The notes beneath the pieces were generated by a model. That model was not told the origin of the DNA. It saw only the letters and a program-made list of their open reading frames with translations, and searched no databases. Shown here in pieces: positions 46,673 through 58,833 of a stretch of DNA of 64,000 nt (within the stretch, counting starts at the first letter, position 1; every line of letters starts with the position of its first letter). The position numbers were made by a program, and so were the translations under genes. Source of the stretch: Scenedesmus sp. ARA3 (lineage: Eukaryota; Chlorophyta; Chlorophyceae; Sphaeropleales; Scenedesmaceae); assembly GCA_004335835.1 (NCBI GenBank), contig RWJK01001419.1, positions 62,001-126,000 of the forward strand. The letters run 5' to 3'.

Positions 46673-49600
46673 ATGAGGCGATCAACCATGAAAGCGATGC
46701 TAGCCTCTTGTGTGCTGCTTATGCTGGCGTCATCAGCATGTGCAAGGTGCCTGCACGGTGCCGGTGGCAGGCCTGCTGGTCAGGACAAGGGTGCTGGCAA
46801 CGACGGCAGGGAGTTCCTAGGCAAAGGCAACGGCGTAGTAAACAAGCCAGAGACACCAGAGACACCAGAAGAACCCAACAGCGATGAGAAAACCAACAGC
46901 GGACGTCATGTTGGGCACAAATTCAAGTTCGACAAGGAGCCTCGCGGTGCTGCTGGCTTCCTGGACGACATGGATGCTCAGTCCCCTGGCAAACTGCAGC
47001 GTATCATCGCGAAGTCAAAGTGGCAGGGGGGCAAGGATGAGCTCGCCAAGGAGCTTGAGCACGATACTGACCTGGTGAGCAGTGCTGGCCAAGCAGTAGG
47101 ATCCCAGGCAGTAACCATCACCGGCCACTTGCTGGCACAAAGCAGCTGCTGCAATGTGTGCATCACTTGGCCTGCAGCAAGTCTCATCAAGCGCTGCCAA
47201 TCCCTTATGTCCAATGCGGTATCCTTGTATACGCTGCGTATAGAGTCTGCGCATGCCCGGCAGAGTCTGTTCAGCAACCAACCATTCTGTTGTAACCCCC
47301 TTGCAGGGCATTGACCTCGACAACGAGGCTCTGCTGTACCAGTGCGAGTCCCTAGCATCAGCTGCGCCCACCACTGCTGAGGCAGCAGGCCTGGAGATCT
47401 TGTCTGGTGTGCTGCCAGGCGACATCGACCCTGCATCAGTGCAGGCATTCGCCCTCAGCTCGAGGCCATCTGCCACACGCAAGGTGTACCTGGACTTCAT
47501 TGGCGGCTCTGTGACCAACACTGCATGGAATGTGAAGTATCCCAACATCAACATCCCAGCTTTCTCCGTGGACGGCGACCTCAGCACGTTCTCAACTGTT
47601 GACAATGGGGCCATTTATGCCATCTGGAGGGCAGTCAGCGAGTGAGTGACTCCAGCACGGTGTGCTGCTGTGCTGCAAGCCTGGCTGCTGCTGCAGTGGT
47701 AGTAGAAGCTACAAGTGTATTGTGTGCTGCACGCAGCTGCTCCTGCGGCATTGCAAGCAGCTGCTGCTCTAATGTACAGACGCACAGCAGCTGCAGCAGT
47801 ACACGCGCATATCTGTCCTGCGACTACCATCTCAGCAGCAATCCCTGCCCCTCTATCTCGGTCGCTCAATCACTCACCTGCAGTTGCCACTCAACTTCCT
47901 GCTTCCTTTTCTCAGGGACTACGCTGCCTTTGATGTGGATATCACCACCATCAGGCCAGCAAGCTTTGAGGGTGTGCACCGCATCATGATCGGAGGTGCA
48001 GGCGAGTGGTACAGCGCCAACCCTGTGGGCGGAGTGAGTTACACCGGAGGTTTTGGAAACAGCTACTACAACCCTGGCTTCGTCTTTGCAGTGAACCTCG
48101 GCCGCAAGTGAGTAGAACCAAGGATTGCAAGCATAGACTGGCAGTACAGTGCATGCTGATGCTACTGTAAACCATGCTCGCGCCGCGGCGTGCAACCGGC
48201 CAGCATCTGCTGCAGTGTTCATTGCCTGTCTTCACAGAAAGCTCAGCACTATGTTCCAAACGTTTGGCATTCGATCCTGACCTGTTCCCCTGCACTGATG
48301 TCTGGCTGCAGTTACCCCAAGTACGTCTGGGAGGCGGTGTCTCATGAGCTGGGCCATGGATTAGGCCTGGCCCATGATACCACCAATGCAGGCGCATACT
48401 TTGAGGGCCAGGGCGACTGGGCTCCTGTGAGTGTGTGCTGCTGTGGCGTGCTGCGTGCTGCATCAGGGCTGTGAAGTGTGGCTTGCTGCAGAATGCACTG
48501 CACATCATCTTGACATGCAGCCAGCTGCGAGAGTTTGCGCGTGCTGCACACGCTGTTGCCGCATGTTTGAGTGCTGAGAGCAGCAGCATGCATGCCTCGC
48601 CATGCCCGCGGTACTTCCATGTGCATGACAGCAGGTGTTCTGACTGTTCCGTCCTGCCTGCTGCTGCTGCTGCTGCCCTGCCACACAGATCATGGGTTAC
48701 TCCTACTTGAAGGCCGTGACCACCTTCGACAAGGGAGAGTACACAGGGGCCTCAAACATGCAGGATGACTTTGCAGTCATCAGCAACACCCTGCCACTGC
48801 TGCCCCAGGACAACAACAACATGGCCGCCGCCACACCCCTGACAGTTGCTGCCGCAACCGTGCCCGGCAGCGTCACTGGCGCCGCGTATGGCATCATCTC
48901 CCAGCCTGATGTTCCAGAGTTCTTCTCATTCACAGCCACTGCAGCCGGCCCTGCCACTTTCTCTGTGGCAGTTGTGTCGCCATACGGCGGCTTCGCACGC
49001 AGCAACCTGGACGTGCAGCTTGCTGTGTTTGATGCGACAGGCGCAAGCCTGGGAGCCCTGAACCCTGCCGGCGTGGATGCAATCGACGGCCTGGGCATTG
49101 CCAATGCAAGACTCACCCTGCCAGCTGCAGGCACATACTACGTGGCGCTCACTGGTGCCGGTGCCGGGGATGTCAAGGCAACTGGCTACAGCAGCTATGG
49201 CAGCCGTGGCCAGTTTGGCCTCACTGTGACCATCCCGACACCAATGCCCAGCCCCAGCCCAAGCCCATCACCCAGCCCCGCCCCTGCCGCCCTGCCGCTG
49301 GCTAGGGCCAGCATTGCAATGAGCAAGTCCTGCAAGTCAGGGCAGTGCACATGCTCAGCCACTGTCACTGTCACAGCCTCAAGGGTGAGTGCGCTTGTTG
49401 CTGCTGCTGCTGGGTGCTGCGTGCTAGCCTCTGTTCAGCGCTGAGGCAGCTCTGCCATGCCTGTAAGGACAGCACGTGTCAGCATTTTGCCGTGCATTGT
49501 GCATTTGATGTGTATGGCCAATCCGCTAGTCAGGGCGCCTAGCTGCACCAGACGTGACGGCGCATCTGTTCATCTGCATGCAAACGCGGCACATGCAGCA

Positions 49601-49927
49601 CAGCCTGAAGCTGCACAGACATGAAACAAACACGCCTGTATTTTGTTTTCAACAGTGGCTGACGATCGCTGACCTGCTCTGTGTCTGCCACACCGCTGTT
49701 TGTGCCTGCATCTGTAGAGCGTGAGCAACTTGGCTATCGGAGGCAGCTGGACGACGCCGAGCGGCACACAAATACAAACAGCCACCATCTCAAGCAGGGG
49801 TCAGGCTCTGTTCACTGCCAGCCGCCAGAGTACAAGGACCAGCTGCACATTCACGCTGACAACACCCCCAGCTGGCTATGCTTGGGACCCTGCCAGCATG
49901 ATGACAGGCACCCTGACCAACCTGTAA
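46673..49927 (+). CDS. Secreted zinc metalloprotease (metzincin) with a PPC-like domain
   Basis: Six exons close in phase: 46673-47074, 47307-47641, 47916-48107, 48312-48426, 48689-49384 and 49718-49927, about 649 residues. The N terminus is a signal peptide (MKAMLASCVLLMLASSACA). A propeptide-like region precedes the catalytic domain (VYLDFIGG, DYAAFDVDITTIRP). The zinc site is complete: His321-Glu322-x2-His325-x2-Gly328-x2-His331-Asp, with a Met-turn at Met350 in IMGYSY. Residues of about 395-520 (PEFFSFTATA, NLDVQLAVFDATG, GTYYVALTG) resemble a bacterial-type pre-peptidase C-terminal domain, followed by a Pro-Ser repeat linker and a small C-terminal domain. It should act in the cell wall or medium. 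It is not the gametolysin (M11) type I would expect in volvocine algae. TGTAA overlaps the stop codon; another lies at 51025. Confidence 0.9.
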
Positions 49928-51410
49928 AAGTGCCGCCAGAGCACAACATTCAAATGGTTGCTTGAGCAATGTATTGCTGAGTGCGGCACACTCGTACAGA
50001 GCAATTAGATCTCCCGGATGTGATTGTATGTGCAGCTGCAGCGATGTGTTGTTGCAGTTGTTAGCTGAGCTGGCTGCGCACTACCTGCCAGTGCAGCGCA
50101 CTGCGCAACGAAGGCAGTTGTTTTACGTGAGAATTGGAACATAAATCGCAGCGCGGCGCGGCGCTTCGAATGCCAATCAGACGCACCTGGCTGCACAAGC
50201 CTTGTGTAGTACATGCAGTGCAAATAACACTTGGAAGCTCCCTTGGTGGCATTACTATGTGTGCCTTTTAGGATCCATGTCCATTTCGCTTTTTTGGATG
50301 CTTAGGCTCTGTTCATTGTGAGCTCAGCCGATGTGCTGTGCACAGCAGTTTGAGGCAGTTTGCAGCACTGGGCAGGCATGCCAAGACAACAAGAGACGCA
50401 GGGACTACACCTGTGGGCCACAGCTGGCTGTATAACGTGGTGCATAAACCATTCAGCGCTCATCTACGGGATGACAACTGGGTGTTGGCAATGCTTTCTA
50501 AGGCTGCCAGCCCAGCAATTTGAGTTTTCAGAGTGCAGTCAGCAGTCGTTACATATCTTCTTCTTCTTTTTTGGACCCTCTGCATGCGACCGGTGGTGTA
50601 GCACTTGGTTAGCGCCAAAAATACAGTACAAACAGGAATGTGTTTCGATTTGCAGGGTGCACTTGCACGTCTGCATGTAGCGCGCGTGCTGTTGATTTGT
50701 GGAGTTTGCCTTGTGCCTTGGCAGCTCTGTGAATCTTTGAATGCTGCTCAGCACCACTTGACTCGTGGTCTACTGTGCACAGTTGCTTCGAGTACAACAT
50801 TGTGTGGCTCGTTGTGTCCGCTGTGCTGGAACTTCCAGTATTGAACACAGTGGCTGCAGCAGCCAGCCTAGTACGCTGTACTTGCATGCAGCATGCCGCC
50901 TGTAGGGGAGGTTGGTTGTGCATTATGTATCGTGCTAGCACAGGGTGGAGTTGTCTGTTGGAAAGTTTGAGCAGGCCGCCTGTGCAAGCACAGCCCCTTG
51001 CTGGTAATCCAACATGTTATAACTTGTAACAGACGCCAGCAGGCCCCTGCTCATCGACACTGCTGTTGAAGCTGTGGTACATTTGGACATTGCAGCTGCA
51101 ACGAGCATGTGTTAGTGGATGTGCAAGCGCAACAATCATAAGCAGGGCAAAGGCAGTTGTTCAGCATGTCCAGGCTTGCTGTTTCTCACAAACCAAGGCC
51201 CTTGGTTGGTCCCCAGGATGTCACATCTTAGTAAGAGATCTGGTACTCTAGAGGGTGGTGGTCTTATGCGGCCGGAAGCTTGGTCCACAACTGGGTCGCT
51301 CGGTCATCTTTCTTAGAGTAGAAGCACGAAATCCGCGCCACGTGTAGCCTACACCTGAGGTCCTACCACCAGCCGCTAAGCAGGTGAAGCAAAGCACTAA
51401 GGCAAGATGC
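49928..51410 (+). other. T/G-rich region downstream of the protease, probable long 3' UTR
   Basis: No gene seen. The + strand is T/G-rich to about 51030, where TGTAA at 51025-51029 could end a 1.1-kb 3' UTR. Confidence 0.5.
51025..51029 (+). terminator. Candidate distal poly(A) signal TGTAA
   Basis: In CTTGTAACAG, about 1.1 kb after the protease stop, at the end of the T/G-rich stretch. Confidence 0.4.
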
Positions 51411-51609
51411 ATATGTGTTTGTGATAATAATAATAGTCTTCTTGTAAGCCATACCTTGTCATCGGCATCGGCAACCGCGCCCCGTACGGAGCGGAAACTA
51501 CGACTATTATTGCCTCTCTATTGGTGAGGGGTACCACCCAGACCCCCTCACCGCCTTCACCAGGCAGCAGGTGGGGGTTACCCGTACGGTTGTGATATGT
51601 GTTTGTGAT
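51411..51609. mobile_element. SINE/MITE-like insertion with a perfect 15-bp target-site duplication
   Basis: The 15-mer ATATGTGTTTGTGAT occurs exactly at 51411-51425 and 51595-51609, flanking 169 bp of different character. The insert has a 10-bp inverted repeat (AATAATAGTC at 51429-51438, GACTATTATT at 51502-51511), a 9-bp hairpin stem (51523-51531 with 51544-51552) and two copies of CCCGTACGG exactly 100 bp apart (51481, 51581). On the - strand it ends in an (ATT)n-like tail next to the duplication, as many short retroposons do. A 15-bp duplication favours LINE-type retroposition over most DNA transposons. It has no coding capacity and no clear tRNA-type A/B boxes, so the class is uncertain. 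Confidence 0.7.
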
Positions 51610-54567
51610 GAACAGTTACAGTCAGCGCAATGGCTTCATATGCCAGATGGTGACTGCTAACAGAGACAAGTCACCAAATAGCCTGTCCAAACAACACGAC
51701 AATATAAGTCACAAGTAGATACATCAGCAACATAACGAGGACGACCAATGGCAAGGCAAGCAGATGCATCAAGCAACTACATGGTACAACACCGCAAAAC
51801 AGGCTGCATCGGCAGTAACACTGCCAGCTCACCGCCGCTGCCAGCACAAGTGCATCTACGTCAGCCAACAGACCCCAAAACAGCACACGGGCTGGCAACC
51901 CTTCCTCCTCCTGCCACCGACAGCAGTGACTTTGAGCAGGCCCATCGTCTGCCAGATTGAAAGTACAGTGCGGCCCACTGAAATCCTTGAACGTGAAGAC
52001 TCTCTGCAAGCAGCCGTCAGAGCACTTGTACCATTGAGCTAGCAGCACGCACAGCATGTGATAGATGCCCCTGAGCCTGCAGCTGCCTGCACGGCTGCTG
52101 TTGTGTTTGGGAAGCCAGAGTCCCACGGGCAGCACTCGCAGTACACACTGTACGTTGCATCATCAACGTGCGTGCATTGTGTCAGGCGACGCACCGCTCA
52201 CTCCGTCGTGTTCAGTGCAGTGCAGCAACATCCAACCCGCCTCACGTGGGGCAGCCATTGCGGGAGCCTGGTCAAACCAGGCTCCTGAGTACGGCCGCAG
52301 ACTTAATCTTGCACAAGCTGCATGGGGTGCACGGGCTGCGTCGCTCACAGCCCGTCGCACATCCACAGGCCAGCAAAGCGTGCGAAGTCAATGCAAATTT
52401 GATCTGAGCTTGGATCAAGCGGCCGGTCAGAGCAAACTGCCGCGCCGCTGCGCCACCACACCCTGTGCACAGCTCCAACCACACTTGCGCGACACAACAC
52501 CCTGCTCCTTCATCACCATGGGTCCTCATAACAACACGCGTCAACACAACAGCTGCTCAACCATGCTGCGAGTGCCGCACACTCACAAGCATGCAGCAGA
52601 CAAACCCTGATTCAACGCACCAGGCAGTCAAGAGCACAGATACCTGCCACTGATACCTGAGCCAACAGCCTGCTTGCACTAAACGCCCATGACAAAAGGA
52701 ATGGGGCGGCACCTCACTCGAAGAGAGATCCCATATCTGCCCAAGCCACACAGCTCCGTGCTGCGGCTGCAATCGCTGTTGCATCTAATGGTTAGAAGTG
52801 CTGTTGCGTAACATGCATGCAACAAGTGCTGTTGCGTAGCATGCATACAACAAAGCTCAAGCTCACGCACAAGTCGGTACTAAGGCTGCGCCTGCCACGG
52901 CTGCAAGGCAGATGCAGACATGCCGCAGTCCATCAACGTAACCTCATGCTACTACACCCCGTGCACATGCAGAGATGGCTCAGCAAGCAACACAGTACAT
53001 ACACGCAGGCGAGGCGTCAGCATACATATCTACAAGAACCGCCTGGAGGTACCGGCTACTGCTGGCCAGTGCACGGCCGCACGCGGCTGCCGCCACCATC
53101 ACAAAGGCATCATGGAAAGCACACGCAAGGAGGCAGGGTTGAGTTGCGCACAAAAGCTGGAAGCACCAAAAAACAGACACCAGCAGCCGAGTTGAGTTTG
53201 AACGACGAGCGCCCGCTATGGGCTAAACAGCCAGACGACGCTGCAGGCAGCCATGTAAAGAAGACACATGCTGCCAAGCACGCCAGTGCACGCAATTCTT
53301 GCCCCCGAAACAGGCAAGCAGGGAGTCAGCAGCCTGCTGCTGTCCACCTACTGCCCCAAACCTAGCACTGATGGGCACGCCACTGCTGCTCAATCAGCAA
53401 GAGCAGCTGCCAGGGTGTGCTGCTTGGCACACTTGCCGCGGCAAAATGCCCTGCGGTGCGGCCGCCCACACTGCCTTTACAAGCACTGCACAAACCACAG
53501 TGGAGACACAAGCCTGGCCTGTCAGCGCTCATTCACTGACACTGTATGCCGGCCGGTGCCACTGCACATGCAAGAGCTGCTCGGCGCGTCACCTGGCAAG
53601 CATCATGGCTGATGCTTGCCTGCAACGCAGCCAGCAGCACCTTTATGTCACCATCAGGCCCTACGCAGCCACGGAAACCTGAAGAGGAGCCAGCTGTGCA
53701 CGCAGCTGAGTGAATTACGCACACGGAATATGGCAGCTGAGAACGGCTGCCAAGAACCCGTGTGGCCGCTGCACCTGCTGCTAAGAGTGATTTCATTGTC
53801 GATATGCTCGGCTGCAGGCATCAATGACATAGCCTGCAGCCTCCTGGTACAAACACACGCACACGCCCAGCCCACTTGCAAAGCAAAACGCCGTGCCGGC
53901 GCACCCACTGCAGATACAAAGCGTACTGCAGCACATGCACCACGCACTTATGCATATGTTGCCCTGCTTGCCACCACTCCTTAAGTATTTCGCCCAAAGA
54001 TACCAAGCACGTGCAAACCCCGCCATCCTGTCCCCCGGACACCCCCAAACACCCTTGAGTACCGCAGCAAACACACCGGGCCTTCGTCATGCTAGTTTTG
54101 TACACAAAAGGGTGTGCATTACGCCTGCGGCCGCAGCCCATGCATGCCGTCTTGGACCTGCCAGGGAGAAGGGCCGCAGACCCCAGTATCAAACAACCGT
54201 GCGGAATGTTCTTGATACACTGCCAGCCTGCAGCTCCCACACAACCAGACGCACACCTGCCGCGCTGTACCCCCTTTAAAGAGAAGATGGGCAGCAGGCC
54301 CAGGTGCAGCAGGATCACAACACACACTGCTGTGAAGCACACACATGCTGCCCACCACCAGCACTGCAAGCCAAGCTGCTGCGTCCAGCCAGCAGCGCAG
54401 AACACCAGCAAAACCGGTACAGCGCTGGACTTGTTCCAGAGACAGCAGCAGCCAGGCAGGCGGCAGCAATCAGCGGGCAAGCACATGTTGACCTGCCGCT
54501 GCTGCACACACCAAAGCAGCCAGCCAGCTGGCAACCTTCCACCAGCTCAGCTGACAACTGCAGCTGC
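51610..54567 (-). other. 3-kb region without a gene, A/C-rich on +
   Basis: The + strand is rich in CA-type words (ACACGCAC, CAACAC), the mirror of the T/G bias downstream of + genes. It lies directly beyond the stop of the - strand GTPase gene, so an extended 3' UTR or a downstream - strand noncoding transcript is likely. Candidate TGTAA signals on - are at 53477-53481 and 51616-51620. No coding exon was recognised on either strand. Confidence 0.5.
52797..52852. repeat. Two tandem 28-bp units containing ATGCAT
   Basis: Units at 52797-52824 and 52825-52852 differ at two positions. Confidence 0.85.
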
Positions 54568-57500
54568 CTAGGCTGCTGCATTAGCGGCAGCAGCAGCAAT
54601 AGCAGGCTGCTGCGGCTGCTGCTGGTCGCCGGCCACGCCACCAATCGCCCCACCAGCTGCCGCAGCCACTGCCGACAGCGTGCTGCTGCTGCTGTTGGCC
54701 TGCTGCTGCGCGGCGTTGTTGTTGCCGCCGTGCGAGTGGTGCCCGCTGCCGGTCGCGCTGGTGTTGCGGCGCTTGCTGCCGGGCAGGCAGTCACGCGGCT
54801 GCTCCATACTCATGAGGCGCGTGGCTGTGACTGTGTTGGCAGTGGCATTGGGCTCCACTGGCCGCGCCCAAGTCTTCTCCTTGGTGTTGGGGTTGTAGTA
54901 GTAAGGCTGCAGCGTGAGCGGGTCCTGGAACTCCTGCCAGCCCTCCGGCAGCTTCGTCCACACACACGTCCTGCAGGGGCAGCAGCAGCAGCAGCGCCAG
55001 ACAGCAGCAGCAGAAGGTACAGGCAGGTGTCAGCAAGCAGCTAGCTCAGCGCCGGCAACAGCAGCCAGCTGCGCGGCACACGGCAAGCTCTAAGCACGAT
55101 ACATCAACGTCCCTGCCACCGCATGCACTGCGCTGCTCAAAAGGCACTGCTGCTGCAGGGCTGCATCACACCAAAAGGCACTGCACTGCAACACCGCAGG
55201 CAGCGCACTACCAACATCCACATAGAACACTCGCTGGTCAAAAGCAATGCTATAAGGCTGCACGCACACCAAGGGGCACTGCACCGCGTCCGCACCTGAA
55301 GCCCTCCATGAGCGCCTTGCGGTCCAGCTTGCGCCCGATGAACACGATCTGGTTGATGCGCGTCTCGTTCTCGCCCCACGGCTTGTCGCTGGGCCCGTAG
55401 CAGATGGTCTCGTGCACGCCCTGGAACACAAAGCGCTGGTTGCCGTAGCCCTGCAGATGAAACACACAGCAGCAGGCGCAGCAAGGTTCATCAGCATCTG
55501 CCACAGAGCATCAGCCGCAGATCTATGCAATAGCTGCAGCACTGCATGCAACCATACTACTCACACAGCTGGCTAGGAAAATGCTCCTGCTGACTTCAAC
55601 CCTGCATGCTTCCTGCATGCTTCAAAGATACACCAGGCTTCAAACCAGCTGGCAGGCCACGAACACTTTGCACCAGCAGCACCCTGACCACCAGCCGCCA
55701 GCCACGCAGCGGACTACTCACGTGCACCGCCAGCACGCCCTTGCAGCGGAAGATGTCCTTGGCCTTCTCAGCCAGCAGGTCGCGCATGAACATGTTGAAG
55801 CGGTACTCGTCCAGCGGGCCCCGAGCCACAATGCCTACGCTGCCCACACCGCTCAGGTCGTGCAGCTGCTTCCTGCGGCGCTTGGGGCGCCGGTCACCCT
55901 GCGGAGGCAGGCAGCAGATGTAGGGCAGTGTGGTGAGGAAGGAGGTGGGTAATGATGGGTGGAGTGCTGGCGGTCAGGAACGCACAGCAGGCACAATGTA
56001 CAGGCAGCTGGCTGCATGGCAGATACAGCCGTGCAGGTGCTGCTGCATGAAGCGCCTGGGTGGTATACTGCAGGCAATGCACGCAACTGGTCATACACCT
56101 GGCCGATATGTGTGCAGCTGCTGGCAGTTGAGAAGGGGTTTGCAGCTGCAGCGCACTGCTCACCTTTGTGTGACACTGCTCTGTGCTCTCGCCGTCTGCC
56201 ATGCCGCACGCCTGCCGCTTGGCACCAACGCTGCACGGCTCGGCAGCTGTCTGGCTGGTCACTTGCGAGGACTCCGCCTGCTGCTGCTGCTGCCCCTCCA
56301 TGCGCTGCTTCTTATGCTGGTGGTGCGCGCAGCACGTGGCTGTGCTGGTCTCCGCTGCTGCATTGCCGGCAGCAGCGTTGCCACCAGCTGTGTCGGCGGT
56401 TGCGCCGCCGCCCTCTGCACCACCCTCCTCACTGCCGTCCTCGCTGTCACTGCCGGACTCTGTATCACTGATCTCCAGGTCAGAGCCTGAGTCGCTCTGC
56501 AGGAAGTCAGGGTCCACCTGCAGGGCTTTGTTCACACTGAAGCTGTTGTTCTCCAGCAGCAACGACAGCGGCGGCTGCCCGCCCTCGCTGTTGAGCCTGC
56601 ACTCCAGCAGCTGCGCGGACTGGTTGATGCGGCGCACTGCTGCGTGCACTGTCGCCAGCTGCTCCTTGCCCACGAGGTCTGTTTTGTTCAGCAGGATGAG
56701 GTCGCTGAAGGCAAGTTGCTGCGCAATCTCGTTGATGCCGCCAGACGCCTCCTCATCCAGATGCTGGGTTTGCAGGAAAGAAAATTGCAGTGATGGCAGC
56801 AGCAGGCATGTCAGGCAAGTTTGCTGCCAGCATCAAGCAGCAGGTGGCTAGTGTAAAAGCAGGATAATGTACGCAAGCCAGCTGCTGCAGGCTGCTGATG
56901 GTGCACGATGCTGATGGACGCTACTGCTGCGAGAACCAGCGCACGCTACATGAAGCGAAAGTGGGTGCGCCCTCCAGCTGCTGCTGCTACTGCTGCCGTG
57001 CTCCGCTGCTGCTGCTGGCACTCGCTTCCACTGCACTGCAGCCAATCCCCACATGCGCAAACACACACCTGCATCACATAGCGGGTGTCCACCACGCACC
57101 TGCGCAAGCAGCAGCAGAAGTTGGGTGTCAGTTGCCAGCAAGCACTGTGCAGGCTAGCAGCAAAGATAAGAGAGCAACTGCAGCTAAGCACTACTACAAC
57201 TATAGAGATGCTGTTTGATGCTATCCCAGCAGAGAGCACTCACACTATGCTGTCCAGCCTGTAGCGAGACACAATCCAGGGGTTGGCAAAGAAAGTGAAG
57301 GCCACAGGAGCTGGGTCTGCTAGACCCGTTGTCTCGAGGATGACTTGGTCGACCCGCTTGTTGCGATGCCTCGACCTGCGCTCAATCTCCGCCAGGGCCT
57401 TGACAATGTCCTTGCGAAGCGAGCAGCAGACGCAGCCATTGTCCAGAGACACCAGGTCTTCCTTCTCGATGAGATTGTCCGCGACTGCAAACGCAACGAA

Positions 57501-57805
57501 CCACCCGTTGGTGTATGGGCCTTGGGCCAGAGCATACTATCGCCCACCCCGTTTGCGGCCCGCCAACCTCGCACGCCGTTTCTGTCTGCAAGAATAAACT
57601 TACCTAGCTCATTATCGATGTTGACCTCGCCAAACTCGTTTTCGATGACACTGATGTGGCGCTCTGCCCTGGCTTTGAGGATGTAGTTCAGCAGAGTCGT
57701 CTTGCCAGCACCTAGGAAGCCCGTAATGATAGTTACAGGTATCTTGTTGCTCTGCTGGGCATTTGGGCCCGCAGGGCCCGCACTGAGGGGAGCTCTTGCA
57801 GCCAT
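54568..57805 (-). CDS. COG0523 (CobW/ZNG1-like) metallochaperone GTPase with C-terminal WW domain
   Basis: Seven exons close in phase: 57805-57604, 57484-57244, 57099-57069, 56763-56164, 55898-55722, 55450-55296 and 54970-54568, about 602 residues. The G1 loop is GFLGAGKTT (29-37), the metal motif is Cys85-Val-Cys87-Cys88 and the guanine-specificity motif is NKTD (184-187). A long insert carries an acidic run and a CCAHHQH cluster typical of the His-rich loop in this family. The CobW C-terminal domain follows ([16 protein letters not shown], then [14 protein letters not shown]). The last exon adds a WW domain at about 476-506 (Trp480, Tyr492-494, Trp503, Pro506) and an Ala/Gln/Ser tail. Family members move zinc or other metals into client proteins at the cost of GTP. 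The WW is joined in frame by a normal phase-2 intron. Confidence 0.93.
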
Positions 57806-58833
57806 TGCCTTCAGCTGCTGCGGTGTGCCTAGCTCATCAGAGAGACAATAATGGTTCTATTACGCCGAATAGCATTACACGCACGTAGCTCAGGCCTCTG
57901 GCTCGTCGGGAGACTCCTGTGGCAAGGTAGTAGGTAGTACAGGCAAGGCGCAAATGCCTCACCTCAGCCTAGTCAGATCTGTGGGAGAGTCTGGAGCCTG
58001 GCGCAGATTGTATTTTATCGGTCACGACAAACATATAGATGCCCTCCTTGCGCGGCTCTGTGGCAGCTGCTCCAAAAGGCCAGCACCTACCTACTCTCGC
58101 ACGTGCCCGATGGGAGCTGGTGCGTGCTCTGGCTGCGCTAACCTCTGTCTCCTTAACTTGCATGCATGCGAGGCAGTGCTTTCTGCATGCCGCAAACTGT
58201 GCCTGCGCAGTTTGACCGTTTTGACTGCCTGCTAGCAGGATTACCAACTCCAACCGTTGATCAGAGCATGCTCACCGGCAGCACAATCGGCCTACGCCTT
58301 TAGTTGTTGTGTCGTTAAAACAATGCGACCATCCGGCTTGCCCAGCAGCGTGAGGAAACTGTGCACACCTGCCATCATCCCTGCAGGGCGCACTGTCATC
58401 ACACATCATTACTAGCACTGTAGAGACACCACGCACCCACCTCCTGCATCTGCTTCCCCTGCCTTTTGCTATTTGCCCAGTTTTGAGTGTTTTCTATCGA
58501 AATCACAACAAGCACACGCAAAGCCGCACAGGCCCTGAGGGTTACAAATTGGGCTAGCCGAATGCTGAAGCGCAGCTCAACCGTTCAACGGTCAGTGACC
58601 GCACAGTGAAGTGGTTATGGCGATCCACTGGATCAGCATACATGCATGCCTTGGGCTTTCTGCACACATTGACACATCACTGCAGTCAAGCACTCGCTTG
58701 CTGTTGCCGTAGTGTCAATTCCTGCTCCCAGACCAGCCCGTCGGGCCGCGTGTTGACAGTGTCAGCAGTACAGCAGCAATGTCAGCAGTGTAGATATTCC
58801 AGCTTGCCACAACAGCCTTGGCGGTTTCTGCGC

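Noticed and set aside
51426..51594. Hammerhead ribozyme or tRNA gene in the short insertion
   Set aside because: The CTGATGA core is missing on both strands and no convincing A/B-box pair or cloverleaf was found.
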